DNA from: Citrus sinensis
Taxonomy: Eukaryota; Streptophyta; Magnoliopsida; Sapindales; Rutaceae
Assembly: GCF_022201045.2 (NCBI RefSeq)
Contig: NC_068557.1
Location: 26,885,501 to 26,949,500, forward strand
Direction of reading: 5' to 3'
DNA: 64,000 bases
The notes under the pieces were generated by a model that was given only the letters and a program-made list of their open reading frames with translations, was not told where the DNA came from and searched no databases. This document shows, in pieces, positions 8,886 through 19,440 of the stretch (positions are counted from its first letter, which is position 1; each line of letters begins with the position of its first letter). A program made the position numbers and the translations under genes.

Positions 8886-9893
8886 GAGGCCTTGAAGTTT
8901 GACGAGCCTTTGCCTGTCTTGGATAATTTCTTCAATGATTGGGATTCTGCTCGCCTTCGCGTGGTCGAGCAGATCCTGGAACACTTGACTTCTGGTCTCG
9001 CCATAAACAGGCTTTGAGACTCGACGAGCCTTTGCATGCCTTAGTTTCTTCAAGGATTGGGATTCTGCTCGCCTTCGTGTGGTCGAGCAGATCCTGGCAC
9101 GCTTGGCTTCTGGTCTCGCCATAAACAGGCTTTGAGACTTGACGAGCCTTTGCATGCCTTCAATTCTTCAAGGATTGGGATTCTGCTCGCCTTCGCGTAG
9201 TCAAGCAAATCTTGGCACGCTTGGCTTCTAGTCTCGCCATAAACAGGCTTTGGGACTTGGTGAGCCTTCGCATGCCTTTGATAATTTCTGGAAAGCTTGG
9301 GATTCTGCTCGCCTTCTCGTGGTCGAGCAGATCCTGGCACGCTTGGCTTCTGGTCTCGCCATAAACAGGCTTTGAGACTTGGTGAGCCTTTACATGCCTT
9401 CAATTCTTCAAGGATTGGGATTCTGCTCGCCTTCGCGTGGTCGAGCAGAACCTGGCACGCTTGGCTTCTGGTCTCGCCATAAACAAGCTTTGAGACTTGG
9501 TGAGCCTTTACATGCCTTCAATTCTTCAAGGATTGGGATTCTGCTCGCCTTCGCGTGGTCGAGCAGATCCTGGCACGCTTGGCTTCTGGTCTCACCATAA
9601 ACAGACTTTGGGACTTGGTGAGCCTTCGCATGCCTTTGATAATTTCTGGGAAGCTTGGGATTCTGCTCGCCTTCTCGTGGTCGAGCAGATCCTGGCACGC
9701 TTGGCTTCTGGTCTCGCCATAAACAGACTTTGGGACTTGGTGAGCCTTCGCATGCCTTTGATAATTTCTGGAAAGCTTGGGATTCTGCTCGCCTTCTCGT
9801 GGTCGAGCAGATCCTGGCACGCTTGGCTTCTGGTCTCGCCATAAACAGGCTTTGAGACTTGGTGAGCCTTTGCATGCCTTTGATAATTTCTTG
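8886..9893 (-). repeat. Eight tandem repeats of 118-122 bp
   Basis: The phrase GGGATTCTGCTCGCC recurs at 8941, 9059, 9177, 9299, 9417, 9535, 9657 and 9779, spacing 118, 118, 122, 118, 118, 122 and 122 bp. Two unit versions alternate: a 118-bp form with CAATTCTTCAAGGATT (or close) and a 122-bp form with GATAATTTCTGGAAAGC. Every unit contains the inverted pair TCTGCTCG ... CGAGCAGA around a 12-base loop. Several apparent ORFs on both strands are repeat translations, not genes. Position between integrase tail and antisense ORF fits the 3' tandem repeats of Tat elements. Confidence 0.92.
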
Positions 9894-10030
9894 AACAGTG
9901 TAGTTGACTGAAACTCCTCATTGATTCATTTATTATTGAATTCGGCTTACATGAGGTTGCTTTGAAATAAGAAATAAAAAATAGAAAACAACGGACACGA
10001 ACAAAAAAAAAATTTAAAACATGAGTAAGT

Positions 10031-10140
10031 CTATTTGAAATATTTCCTGAGGTGTGCCGCGCTCCAGGGGCGTTTCACCTCGTGGCCCTCCGTGCGAACC
10101 AACTTGTAAACTCCGGGTCCAACTAGCTGCCATTCCTGGC
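10031..10140 (-). pseudogene. Integrase C-terminal tail of the Tat element
   Basis: The - strand reads QLVGPGVYKLVRTEG ... KRPWSAAHLRKYFK then TAG (complement of 10031-10033). This is the chromosomal-end pattern of Ty3/gypsy integrases (tryptophan, then HLRKYF or HLKKYY before the stop). It follows the protease ORF with no RT, RNase H or integrase core between, so an internal deletion of several kb joined the two near 10125-10147. Confidence 0.75.
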
Positions 10141-10146
10141 TTCCAC

Positions 10147-10815
10147 TCAGGTATCAAGGGATGTTATCTGCATTGCTTCCCTTGCTGCCGAGGAGTAACA
10201 GCTTCGTGCGATTCTCTGGTCTCCTCGTACCACTCCAACTACCCCATTCACCCGGTACTTGAGAGCCAGATAATGGTTGGACAACACCACTTTGCTCATC
10301 CTCAGAAATGGCCGGCCTAAGATCATCTGATAAGGACCTTCCTCATCCACTACCACAAAGTCCAGTATCATTGTCCTTTCTGTCAGGGAGCTCCCAATCG
10401 TGATAGGCAGCTCGACCACGCCTAGAGGGACCAACTTTCCTCCTCCAAACCCCTTCAAGGAGGTATTGGTGTAATCCAACTTCAGGTCTGCTATTCCCAT
10501 CTCCTCCAGGGTTGACTTAAACAACACATCAACTGAGCTCCCTGTGTCAACCAGTATCCTGTCAAACTTCTTGCTGGCAACAGTGGCCTTGATGACCAAA
10601 GCATCCTCGTGGGGGTATAGAATCCCTTCTTCATCCTCATCTGTCCACATGATTGGCACTTGCCTGACTCTTGCACGTTTGGCTGCTGGAGTGTTAAAGA
10701 ATACATCTTTGCTGGTCATGGCGTATCTAGCGTAATTCTTCCTCGACCTGTTGGAATCTCCGGCCAATATTGGGCCCCCAGCTATCACCCTTATTGCAGG
10801 CTGCTCGCGCCTCAA
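10147..10815 (-). pseudogene. Retropepsin (aspartic protease) region of the Tat element
   Basis: The 222-residue frame contains RVIAGGPILAGDSNRSRKNYARY, the linker before the protease in Tat elements (first 20 residues shown as RVIAGGPILAGDSN), the catalytic ILVDTGSSVDVLF, the flap-side GFGGGKLVPLG, and ILGRPFLRMSKVV. It ends AREAMQITSLDT, which normally leads into RT, but RT is deleted. The frame differs from that of gag, so at least one frameshift lies between 10816 and 11200 unless the two were separate. Confidence 0.82.
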
Positions 10816-10829
10816 GTTCCTGTCACTCT

Positions 10830-12259
10830 GCTCCCCTTCGCTGGTCGATCAGGTGCACTATCCTTTCTCTATTTGCTCCGTTCTGAGTTGGGGGCGGTGG
10901 CAGCGCTTCTGGTCTGCCCCCTCTACTACCGTGGGAGTGTTGATGAAGACCACCATACGCCGAGTCATGCCTTCTCCAAGGCTCCCCAGCTGGGGAACAA
11001 AGAGGTTGCGCCCTGCTGTGCTGATACTGTGGTTGCCTCTGATGAGGCTGGTAAGCAGTTACCCGACCTCCTGCTCCATTACCCGAGGCCTGGTGGTCCC
11101 TCCTCCTGATCGGCCGATTCCCCGGTAATGCTTTCTTTTCTTTCCTCCCCCACTCTTCTAACTGGTCTGTCTTAATCCGTGCTGCCTTCTCATCTTCAAT
11201 CTCAATGTCTCTTTTAGCCTACTCATATGCGGCCGCATACGTCTGAATAACTGGGCTTTTCAAGTTGTACCATAGCCTTCCTATCTTCACCCATTCTTTC
11301 AATCCCCTTAACGCCTGAGGATGGTTGAAGGCTCCCAAGTCGAGGACAGCACGATGAAACCTCTTGATGAATTCCCGAAGGGTTTCTTGCTCCCCTTGTT
11401 TCATGCTTTTCAGCTCCATTATGTCATCTTCTGGTGCCATTGCCCCACTAAACTGCTCTACAAATTCCTGGCACATCTGCTCGAAGGTTTTAATGCTGCC
11501 CCGAGGAAGTTTCCTGTATCACTCTCGTGCACGTCCCTCAAGGGATAGTGGGAACACCCTGCACCTTTGGGATTGAGATAATCCTTGTACCCCAGTTATG
11601 TCGTTGAAGCGCTCTATGTGTACCAGCGGATCAGTTCTTCCCGAGTATCTAAGGTCAGGGAGGCGGAAATCTCTTGGAATAACTGTCCTCATGATCTCTG
11701 CTGCGAGCGGTGATTCTCCGTCCAGCATTATCCTCCAACCAGGAGCTCTGCTCCTCCCTTGTATGTCGTCAATTATCTGCGCTAGCCTGCGCACTTCCTC
11801 CTCCAGCTGCTCTGCACGACCAGGGTCACGTGCTGCGATTTGATCCCGCTCTTGCACTACATCATGCAAGTGTTGCCTCAACTCTGTTTCCTCTGCATTC
11901 GCCACCCCGTCGTCCTCGTCAAAAATCTATCTTGCCGGGTACTGCTCTTCCTCTCTATGCAATTCTCCCCGCAGAGGTATGTTACCTCTTTCACCACCAA
12001 ATCTCCCGGTGGTTTGACTTCTCCTTGCACTATCGGGACCTGGTGCCACTCCACCCCCTCTCACCCTTTCCTCCTGGGTTACACTTCGTTCACTCCGCAG
12101 CTCATGCAGGATGGTTGTCAAGGTCTCCATCTGCTTTTCTATCCGTTCCATCCGGTCGAACATGGCTTTTTCCCGTGCTTCACTAGCTATCTCCCTCAGT
12201 GTCACAGAATCGTTAAGCCTCATATCACCCCTTTGTGCACTACTTCCTCCTGTCTCCAT
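10830..12259 (-). pseudogene. gag of the Tat element with in-frame stops
   Basis: A single - strand frame runs from METGGSSAQRGDMRL (start 12259) down to about 11100, broken by stops at 11927-11929, 11519-11521 and 11219-11221. Recognisable parts: IPRDFRLPDLRYSGRTDPL and HIERFNDITGVQG (start of the retrotransposon gag domain), then FVEQFSGA, QGEQETLREFIKRFHRAVL (domain end). A zinc knuckle was not found. The stop at 11519 falls where gag domains usually have tryptophan. No protein product is expected. Confidence 0.82.
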
Positions 12260-12316
12260 TGCTTTTCAGTTGCTTTCCTTCTCTTCTTGCTATCAATAGA
12301 AGCTTTTTGCTCAGCT

Positions 12317-12336
12317 CCCCACAGACGGCGCCAAAA
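12317..12336 (-). other. Primer binding site of the Tat element
   Basis: On the - strand the sequence directly after the LTR reads TTTTGGCGCC followed by GTCTGTGGGG, the TGGCGCC-type primer binding site found in many plant Ty3/gypsy elements, four bases from the LTR end at 12340. Confidence 0.6.
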
Positions 12337-12339
12337 TAT

Positions 12340-13016
12340 TGATGCGAGATTCTGGTTGTCCTCGTTCTACGACCAGGGTCTCTGCTCGATCAACTTCACC
12401 ACGACCAGGATCTCTCCTCGTAAAGCTTCTTCTCCAGAGGTTCCTGCGCACACAGACAAGTCAGAGTACGCCGATTGTTTTCCCTGCGCAAACCCTCCGA
12501 CGCTCAAGTCAGAAATAGCGGTTCTGGGAATGTTTGCCACGAATCTTATGGCTTCTTTTTAATCTCAGTTCTCGGAACTTTCTTTTCTTAGTTCTAATAG
12601 CAAAAAGTCTAACCCTTTTACCTTCGCTGGCTACCTTTTTATAGGCTTCCTCTGAATCCCAGTTCTCCGCAGTCTACGCCCGTTATCCTCCCACCTCTCG
12701 AACGTGGATTCCCCATTTCCGTAGTCGTGGGTGGTTGCGTGGACTTCGTGCCTAGATTCTCGGGCTGGAGAGCATGCCTCGCCAACTGTCGTTGACCGAG
12801 TCTCCTCGAATCAACCCTTAGCAAGAATACAACAGGAATGGCTTTATGCTTCTTACAGGAAATTGGCCTCACGGATGACGTGCTCGTGGATGAGCAGGAT
12901 ATTCCTGCCCCTGTTCCCCTACTACCTGGCTCTTACAGGACACACCTGCTCGCAGACTTCTGCCACCAAACATCTGCTCATCATGTCTGGTCTCGTCGGA
13001 GTATTTCCCTCAAACA
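12340..13016 (-). repeat. 5' LTR of the Tat element (about 677 bp)
   Basis: On the - strand it would begin TGTTTGAGGGAAATAC (13016) and end ...TCTCGCATCA (12340), next to the primer binding site. A TATA box (TATAAAAA on the - strand, complement of 12636-12643) lies inside. Base composition switches from GC-rich to AT-rich at 13016-13020, supporting the outer boundary. An alternative outer end at 12983 (CATCA) would give matching TGATG/CATCA termini. No second LTR is seen in the window. Confidence 0.65.
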
Positions 13017-13914
13017 AATTATATTTTGACTAAAAGCTTATTTAAAATGTTTTTTTAATTGTTTTAAAAATTGACTTTAAAATAATTGTCTTTCCATAAA
13101 TTATTTTATTTTTAAATATTTTTAAAGCTTTGCCAATTAAATGCCTTATAAGAGCGTTTTATTGAACTATTATTAAATGATTAATGTTGAAAGACTGAAA
13201 ATTATATCTAAGGTTTTGGCTCATTGTCTATAGTTGCTATTTCTGATATTACTGAGCAACTAACTATATTGTGCACACCTATTGATGATTATTGTAGGGT
13301 AACATACTCTGATTGAACTACTGACTCGGTCACTGGGGATGCAGTTGACTTACTGAACTACTAGCCAAGTCACCGGGAGTACAAGCATGAACAATTGAAC
13401 AAATGAAAATGTTTTATTAATAAATGATTTCTTAAATGATTATTTATTAAAAATGATTATTTATGTTATAATTTTATTGATTATGGGTGTTAACGTACAT
13501 ATGTATTAGATTATGAAGTAATTATTGATTTTCTAATTTATGGTACTTCGTAATGATTAGTATGTATTTTATTGTTATTAGTAACTTTATTCATGAGTTT
13601 GCTTACTAAGTTGACGACTTACCCATCGTCTCCAACATTTTACAGATTGATTTTAGAGGTGTAGACTTTTGGGTTTAGAGAAGACGATTTGTTAGATAAA
13701 AAGCTTTGGTGTTATCTTGATAAATCGTTTGTTGCTATTTTAATTATTGTTTAGAGTTTTTTTTGGGAGGATTATTGTTATATTTATTATTTTAGAGATC
13801 ATCTTTCAATCATCGATAATATTGATTTTCTTTTTAGAATAAAAATAAGATTAATGTTATGAGCTTTCATTCCAAATCCCCCTTGAGATTCTTACGTAAA
13901 TTTCGGGTGTTACA
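13017..13914 (+). repeat. Degraded LTR remnant, probably of a chromovirus (Tekay/Del-like)
   Basis: The stretch ends in TTTCGGGTGTTACA (13901-13914), the typical 3' end of Ty3/gypsy LTRs whose 5' end is TGTAACACCC. Inside, CTTACCCATCGTCTCC followed by an A/T-rich ACATTTTACAGATTGATTTTAG-like phrase (13619-13660) is usual for such LTRs. The 5' end is missing; the Tat LTR starts where it should be, so the Tat element probably landed in it. No internal coding region accompanies it. Confidence 0.45.
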
Positions 13915-15461
13915 GCCTTACATGCACCATCTTGATTCTGTCATTACTTGGGAAAAAGGAGCTTTACATGAAAAAAATTATGTTTCGTTGCTACAACTGC
14001 ATTTCCAGCTTTGAGGTTTGCATCTCTTTTCTCTGCATTCTTTTCATATTGGAGGGCTTAAAAGAGTTCTATTTGACGTATGGTGAAACCCGTTGAAATG
14101 AAATGGTGCTGATCTCTTACAACGAGTTACTAGAAGGTTCGAAAGTAAAGATAATAATTACAGTGAAAAAATTGAGTTAAATGTACAACCGTCCTTCATT
14201 TTCTTGCTCATTAATCCACAGAATATCACAAGGTAATATTCCATCTTCTTACAATTTTCTTGTTTATGACCTACATTCATGCATAGATTCATAATTCAAC
14301 ACATTGGAAATGTGAAATATTTTGCATTTGCTCTTGGTAATTGCATTAATCACCAAGACTGGGATGGGTACGGGGATCTGAAAGAGTGAAACCTATCTTA
14401 ATGATCTTATTTTTGCTGATCTGCAGTCGAGTACTTACTGGTATATTATTCGATTGATCTATTTTATCATGATGATTTGAAGGATAATTGTGTTTTGCCA
14501 ATATGTCTCATAGAGTTTTGCCAAATCATTTTGTTAGACTTGGGACGTCTCTTAGTATTTTCGAGGCTTAATAGTCAGGAAAGAACTTTTTTCTGCTTTT
14601 GAGTTTTGACTACCACTATCTATGAGGACCATTTTATTTTTAGAAATTGAGTATATTTTTTACACTAGTGGTTGACCCATGATTCATGATGGTTGCATGT
14701 GGTTAAAAATGTGCAAAATAACATCCTAGCATGTGCTCTGCTTTGTGCTTAAGCTCAAGCGTGTCTTAAGCTTTGCATAGCTCTGTAACCACTGAATCCA
14801 TAAATTAAATTTATTTTTTCACAATGAACTATAAGTTAACTCCTTATGTTGCTTATAAATTATGATTTTTCCATTAAATCATTACCATCTTTATTCACCT
14901 TCTTGCTATTGTACTTATGTTTGTCTGGTTTATGTTTGTGCACAAATCCATTCTTTTATAGCTCAACCATTTAAGTGTTGAGTGCTTTTGGTTTTAACTA
15001 CACTTTCTCATTTTTGACATAATACATCTTCAATGCAAACAGATATTTCATCACTCCAGCGACAGAAAGTGAAAAAGCTCAACAAGGTGCTCTACTGAAA
15101 AAAAATTCTAGGTGGGTCATTGACATTTCATTTCTGGAATGATGTGAGCTCTGCTCTCATTCCTGAGCCAGAGAGACTTGTAAACTAGGCTTATTGATAA
15201 TACTTGTATTCATTGTTTTGATATGTCATGAATTTCTCATAATTCCAGAAGTCATGTCTGAAATTGTCTAGGTTAGGATGAAAGAAAATTTACTTCTTCA
15301 CAACATTCTTTTCTATTGACTGGCTCAAGAAATCATCAGCGTTTGAGCCGTCTCAGTAAAGTAGATATAAACATAAGTAGCAGGCTACACATGTAGTTGT
15401 ATAGGATAGTATTGAGCTTTTGTATGTTACATTATTTTTCTGTAAAATGAATAAAACAAAT
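13915..15461. other. Unassigned AT-rich stretch with two exon-like fragments
   Basis: No long ORF. Two short open segments look coding-like on the + strand: 13915-14011 (reads QPYMHHLDSVITWEKG ... HEKNYVSLLQ) and 15043-15141, preceded by an acceptor-like TGCAAACAG (reads RYFITPATESEKAQQG ... RWVIDISFLE, then TGA). I cannot name a family. They may be remnants of a host gene or chance. Confidence 0.25.
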
Positions 15462-15471
15462 AACGTTGTTC

Positions 15472-16006
15472 AATGGGTGGTATTCTTCGTGATCATCAAG
15501 ATGACATTTTGGCTGCTTTTGGATCTTTTCTTGGTTGCCAACCGATTATTTATGCTGAGCTTATGGCTATTTGTGAGGGGTTAGAGTTCGCTACTCATCT
15601 TGGATACTCTACACTTGAGGTAGAATCAGATTCAGCCATTGTGGTATCTTAGATTCATTCTCAGGGCCCTGTTTGTTGGGATTATGCTTATTTGTTACGT
15701 CGGGTGTGTGCTTTGATATCTTCTTCTCATATTTTGATTAGACATGTGCTTTGGAAGGCTACATCTGCTACTGATTTTCTGGCCAACTAGGCTTGCATTC
15801 ATCGGGTTAGCCAGCGTTTCTTTTGTACTCCAAATCTACCTACGGGCTTATCTGGCATTCTCTATTTAAATGCGCAAATTTTTCCTCATATCATACAAGA
15901 GGATTGCTAGTTTATTATTTCAATTGATGGTGTATTCTTTTCTTTTATTTTTATGTATTTACATCTATTTTAGGAGGATTTGGGTTTTATCATCCCCTAA
16001 AAAAAA
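15472..16006 (+). mobile_element. 5'-truncated LINE with RNase H end, poly(A) and target-site duplication
   Basis: The insert is flanked by the 10-bp direct repeat AACGTTGTTC (15462-15471 and 16007-16016) and ends in an A-run at 15999-16006, the hallmarks of target-primed LINE insertion. A frame from 15473 to TAG 15908-15910 gives a plant LINE-type RNase H (RVT_3) domain: GGILRDHQDDILAAFGS, IYAELMAICEGLEFA, LEVESDSAIVV, IRHVLWKATSATDFLAN. It has two in-frame TAG codons (15650-15652 and 15788-15790), both explained by one base change from tryptophan codons, and no frameshift. About 90 bp of 3'UTR precede the A-run. Confidence 0.88.
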
Positions 16007-16159
16007 AACGTTGTTCTAAGTATTTCTGGGAGCAAGTCAATTCCGGGCAGAAGTTAAGAAAATAAAGGTTCGAAAGCAATTGTAACTTATTTATGCATTT
16101 TGTTTGTGAAGCAGTTTGTCATTATTTTCTTTGGAAGACATATAAAAAGCATTACGCAC

Positions 16160-16647
16160 CGTTTATTAAGGTATAGAAAATGGAATGAATCTTTATCCTT
16201 GTTTACCAGTGAGTTTAATATGTTCTTCGGCAGAGAGCAGTGAGTGCAATAGGATTGGCGGGGGATGATTTCCTGCGGGATTTCCCATCTTTGTTTTTTA
16301 AAATCTGTTATTCGAACTCTCAAACGGACTTTTGTCTCCAAGCTGAAGAGAAACTCAGAAGATAATCACATCAATCAATCTTAAATTCAGAATTTAGAAC
16401 TTGCAACAAGTCTTTATCGCGCTGGCTGCTGAGTCTAACAGTCAGTGAACAATACATAAAAGCAAGGAACAGTTAAGTCGTACATTTTAAAAGCTGGCAA
16501 AAAGATATGAGGCTCTGAATATCAGGTTCGTAAACATAGGAGGACCTGATGAGGCCAAGTCCAGCAGTCAACGACTTCAGTGAGGAGTCAACAACTGTTG
16601 ATCGAACAGAGAAGCCATGCCCAACTGATTCTTTATCTGCAGCTACA
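16160..16647 (-). pseudogene. GH31 alpha-glucosidase-like fragment C (pieces of exons 1 and 2)
   Basis: From about 16645 down to 16495 the - strand reads GHGFSVRSTVVDSSLKSLTAG and IRSSYVYEPDIQSL, which is exon-1-type GH31 N-terminal sequence clearly different from the neighbouring copy. From about 16342 down to 16190 it reads [19 protein letters not shown] and [10 protein letters not shown], the start of exon 2, after an acceptor-like CTTCAG. The donor expected at the end of exon 1 lacks GT, and exon 2 loses similarity after about 50 codons. Its upstream end is fused to exon 3 of the next GH31 copy at 16648. A non-functional remnant of a third paralogue. Confidence 0.78.
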
Positions 16648-17718
16648 AACCATATCGACACTGATGAAATCCTGGACACATTTTGCAACAAACCAATGAT
16701 CAATAATAAGCATATAAATAACAAATTATTCAAATTGAATGTGAAGCCTCAGGACTTACCAAAGGACCAATACGGCATAGGGGCAGGGCGGCCCATCAAT
16801 TCTGTGTACTGTTGTACGACTGAATCCGGAGACGGACCGGCGAAAAAATACAAATCGATAATCCCTCCAATAACCTTGAAAGTAATTCTGTCACTAGTGT
16901 AAACAACATCCATGCCATTGCTGTTAAGTAGCAAGACACCGTGAGTTGTCCCATTGGGGGATCTCAAATCAATGTAAAAAGGGTGAGCGCCATAGAGGTT
17001 AACATCAACAGCTGCTGCTGCTATGTCAGCATTCCACAAAGTTATCTGTTTCTGGTCAGGCTTCAGCTTGAATGTCTTCTTCCGTGCTGTCTCGGAGTCC
17101 GTAAAGATCAGAGCCTTGTGATGGCAACGCGGAAGATAGCTGAATGTACTGATCTTTAAACACCAAGACGATATCAGCACTCGAGGCGTTTAGCGACGTG
17201 TCGGAAAGAACTTCACCGGAGGACCTGTGGGTGACGGAGAAGCCGAATGGGGTGGCGTTATGGAGGTTGAAGACCAAATCGGATTCGGGGTCCGAAAGGA
17301 ATTGATGGTTTCGTGTGGAGTTCGATTGGCGGGCTATTATATCTTCAGGAATTTCCCATCTTTTGTTCTTTGAATCTGTTATTCGGACTCTCAAACGATC
17401 TTTTGTTTCGTAGCTGCAGTAAAGCAATAGAATCATGTGTGTATATATATATGTACGCATAAAATGATAAAATAAATGAATAAAAACAACTCTTTTGAAA
17501 CACCTTGCAAAAAGACTGAGATTCTGAATATCAGGACCAAAAACGGAGGAGCTCTTGATGAGGGCAAGATCAGCAGTCAGTGAGGAGGAATCATTGGTAG
17601 ATGATCGAATAACATAACCGAAACCTGCAGTTTGATCCTGAGCTTCTGCAACTGAAAAAATGTAGCCGAGAGAGATAACTAATAGTGCAAGTATTTGAAG
17701 ATATGAATGTGTATCCAT
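16648..17718 (-). pseudogene. GH31 alpha-glucosidase/alpha-xylosidase-like gene copy A, truncated and frameshifted
   Basis: ATG at 17718 starts a signal-peptide-like N-terminus ([20 protein letters not shown]). Exon 1 is 17718-17504, intron 17503-17414 (GT-AG), exon 2 17413-16760, intron 16759-16671, then only the first about 20 bases of exon 3. Family text: [43 protein letters not shown] (mutarotase-like N-domain), [20 protein letters not shown]. Compared with copy B (27504-29434) there is a one-base insertion at 17079-17096 that shifts the frame after DLYGL. The catalytic barrel is absent because at 16648 the sequence jumps to fragment C. GH31 enzymes of this type release glucose or xylose from alpha-linked glycans in the apoplast; this copy cannot. 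Confidence 0.88.
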
Positions 17719-19094
17719 TTTCTGAGTGATGAGGAGAATAGAATATGCATTTAGGCTACAAGATTGCTTTCATATTTGGATCGGAATTAACTCTAAATTT
17801 AGTAATAAATGTTAACGGTCAGTTAATGGACGTGATCGTAGCTTTCCATATTGGTCACCACCGCACCCTCGCCAATTATATTATAACTGAAGATAATATG
17901 TATATGGAAAATTTCATGTGATAATTTAAAGCACAATGTATATCATCATTTTGTCACGAGCATTATTACTGGGTGATTAAAAATAAATTCCAAGAGTACA
18001 GAAGAAAGTCAATGATGGGAATCGTATGAGGAACTTTGCGAATATGGAAATGAATTGGTAGAATTATTGCATTTGTATCAAATTGAATTTTTATTCTTAT
18101 CTTAAGCCTTTATGGTATTGTCAATTATACGCATATGATACAATTAGAGGGTTCACGCTTCTCCGGCACACACTTTCAATCTTATTTCACCTTATTTACC
18201 CTTTTGTTTTGTTTTGTTTTGTTTTTTTTTATTTTTCCATAATTTCCGCACACAGAAGGGCTAAATTGGTTAATAAAAGCTAGTGCATAACCCATGAAAT
18301 AGCGTGAAATATTGGGCCAACAGACAGTCAAATCAGCAAAATCATATTGGGCTCAAAATACACATTGATCGAATGGACATGGACCAACCCGGTTCAAAAC
18401 AATGTAGCTGATATTTCTGCCCCAACAGTTGTGTCCAAGATTACCCAATTTTAAGAAATACCACCTTCAAATTAAACACTAGCAATAAGAAGTCCGTTTA
18501 TAAATGAATTCCAGTTCGTTGACTATGACTTATCAAATCGGGCTCAATAATCCAAATAATCATGTACCACAACCTATCTAGAATAATAGTGATTAGCCCA
18601 AAAAAAAAAAACTACTTGTACAAATTATGGGAGTAAGACCGTTGCCAATAGTTACAAGGATTTAATTGAAAATCTTTGGAATAATTTGAGCTATTCATGA
18701 ATGAACATAAAAGTAAATATGATTAAAACATTTATGGCTTCCATATCAATAAGGAGTTGCGCGACAACTACAAAATGAGAATTTGATAGAATATATAATA
18801 ATGATAAATAAATAAGAATTAAAGGTAGAACAAATTAGGTTGGTAAATTATATCACTCCTAGATTTCTTAATATAAGATTTGATTCTAAAAATTAAAAGA
18901 AAATAGTGTATTGGTCTAGGCAAATCCATTATATTAATATTTCCTATGTATTATTTTTAAATAATAATTTGATAAAAATAATAAAAATATAATTTTTTTA
19001 TTAAATAACTGCGAATATAAAATCATCTCAACAATCAGAAACAATAATTATAAAGGTTAACTACATTTTTAAAAGTCTTAACCACTGTACAAAT

Positions 19095-19312
19095 AAGGTG
19101 AGGTTCCTTTCAACTTAAAAAAATTTACTGAAAAATATGATTTAATTTTTTATTATTTGGATCCATTCAATTAGATGGTAAGAATTTAAAGTCAAAAAGC
19201 AGTATTCGTGTCTCAATCTGTCTTACCATTGAATTGAATAGATCTAATAGATAAAAATTAAATCACTTTTCAAAGTAAAATATTTAACGTATGAGAACGC
19301 TCCCCCTGCAAC
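19095..19312. mobile_element. MITE-like element with long imperfect inverted arms (unit 1)
   Basis: The left arm (GGTGAGGTTC ... TGATTTAATTTTTTATTATT ... CCATTCAATTAGATGGTAAG) is the imperfect reverse complement of the right arm ending near 19312 (...CTTACCATTGAATTG ... AAATTAAATCACTTTTCAAAG ... GAACGCTCCCC, shown in parts). Arms are about 80 bp. The target-site duplication is not clear. A matching copy is in unit 2 at about 30813-31035, so it predates the duplication. Confidence 0.5.
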
Positions 19313-19440
19313 AATACTTAGACGACTTTTAATATCAAAATTAACCTTGTAAGAATTAGTGTTTTCTTTCCTTGGAACTTCCATAAGTTCCTTCTCTCCA
19401 TATCAAGCAAACGAATTCATTCTCAGCTTTTCAAGATGTG

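Larger units (their letters stand above)
8641..13016 (-). mobile_element. Tat-type Ty3/gypsy element, internally deleted, interrupted by the Athila element
   Basis: Reading on the - strand from 13016: 5' LTR (13016-12340), TGGCGCC-type primer binding site, gag with in-frame stops, protease, an abrupt jump to the last 35 codons of integrase (ending 10031), a non-coding spacer, eight tandem repeats, and on the opposite strand the C-terminal end of an antisense ORF. Antisense ORFs and tandem repeats between pol and the 3' LTR are characteristic of the Tat clade (for example Grande, Ogre and Retand). The element stops abruptly at 8641, exactly where the Athila 3' LTR ends, so its remainder and 3' LTR should lie to the left of the window beyond the Athila element. 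Confidence 0.7.

Noticed and set aside
8886..9893. Regular repeats of about 118 bp as a CRISPR-like array
   Set aside because: Units are contiguous with no unique spacers, in a plant genome inside a retroelement.
8850..9921. Many overlapping ORFs of 60-155 codons on both strands
   Set aside because: They are translations of the 118-122 bp tandem repeat and repeat the same peptide each unit; no family features.
10054..12562. Long + strand ORFs opposite gag and protease (for example 11840-12562)
   Set aside because: Antisense shadows of the GC-rich - strand gag-protease; composition and lack of motifs argue against real genes.
16549..17159. + strand ORFs opposite GH31 copy A (and the same at 28322-28621)
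   Set aside because: Exact antisense of GH31 exons; the - strand reading carries all family motifs.
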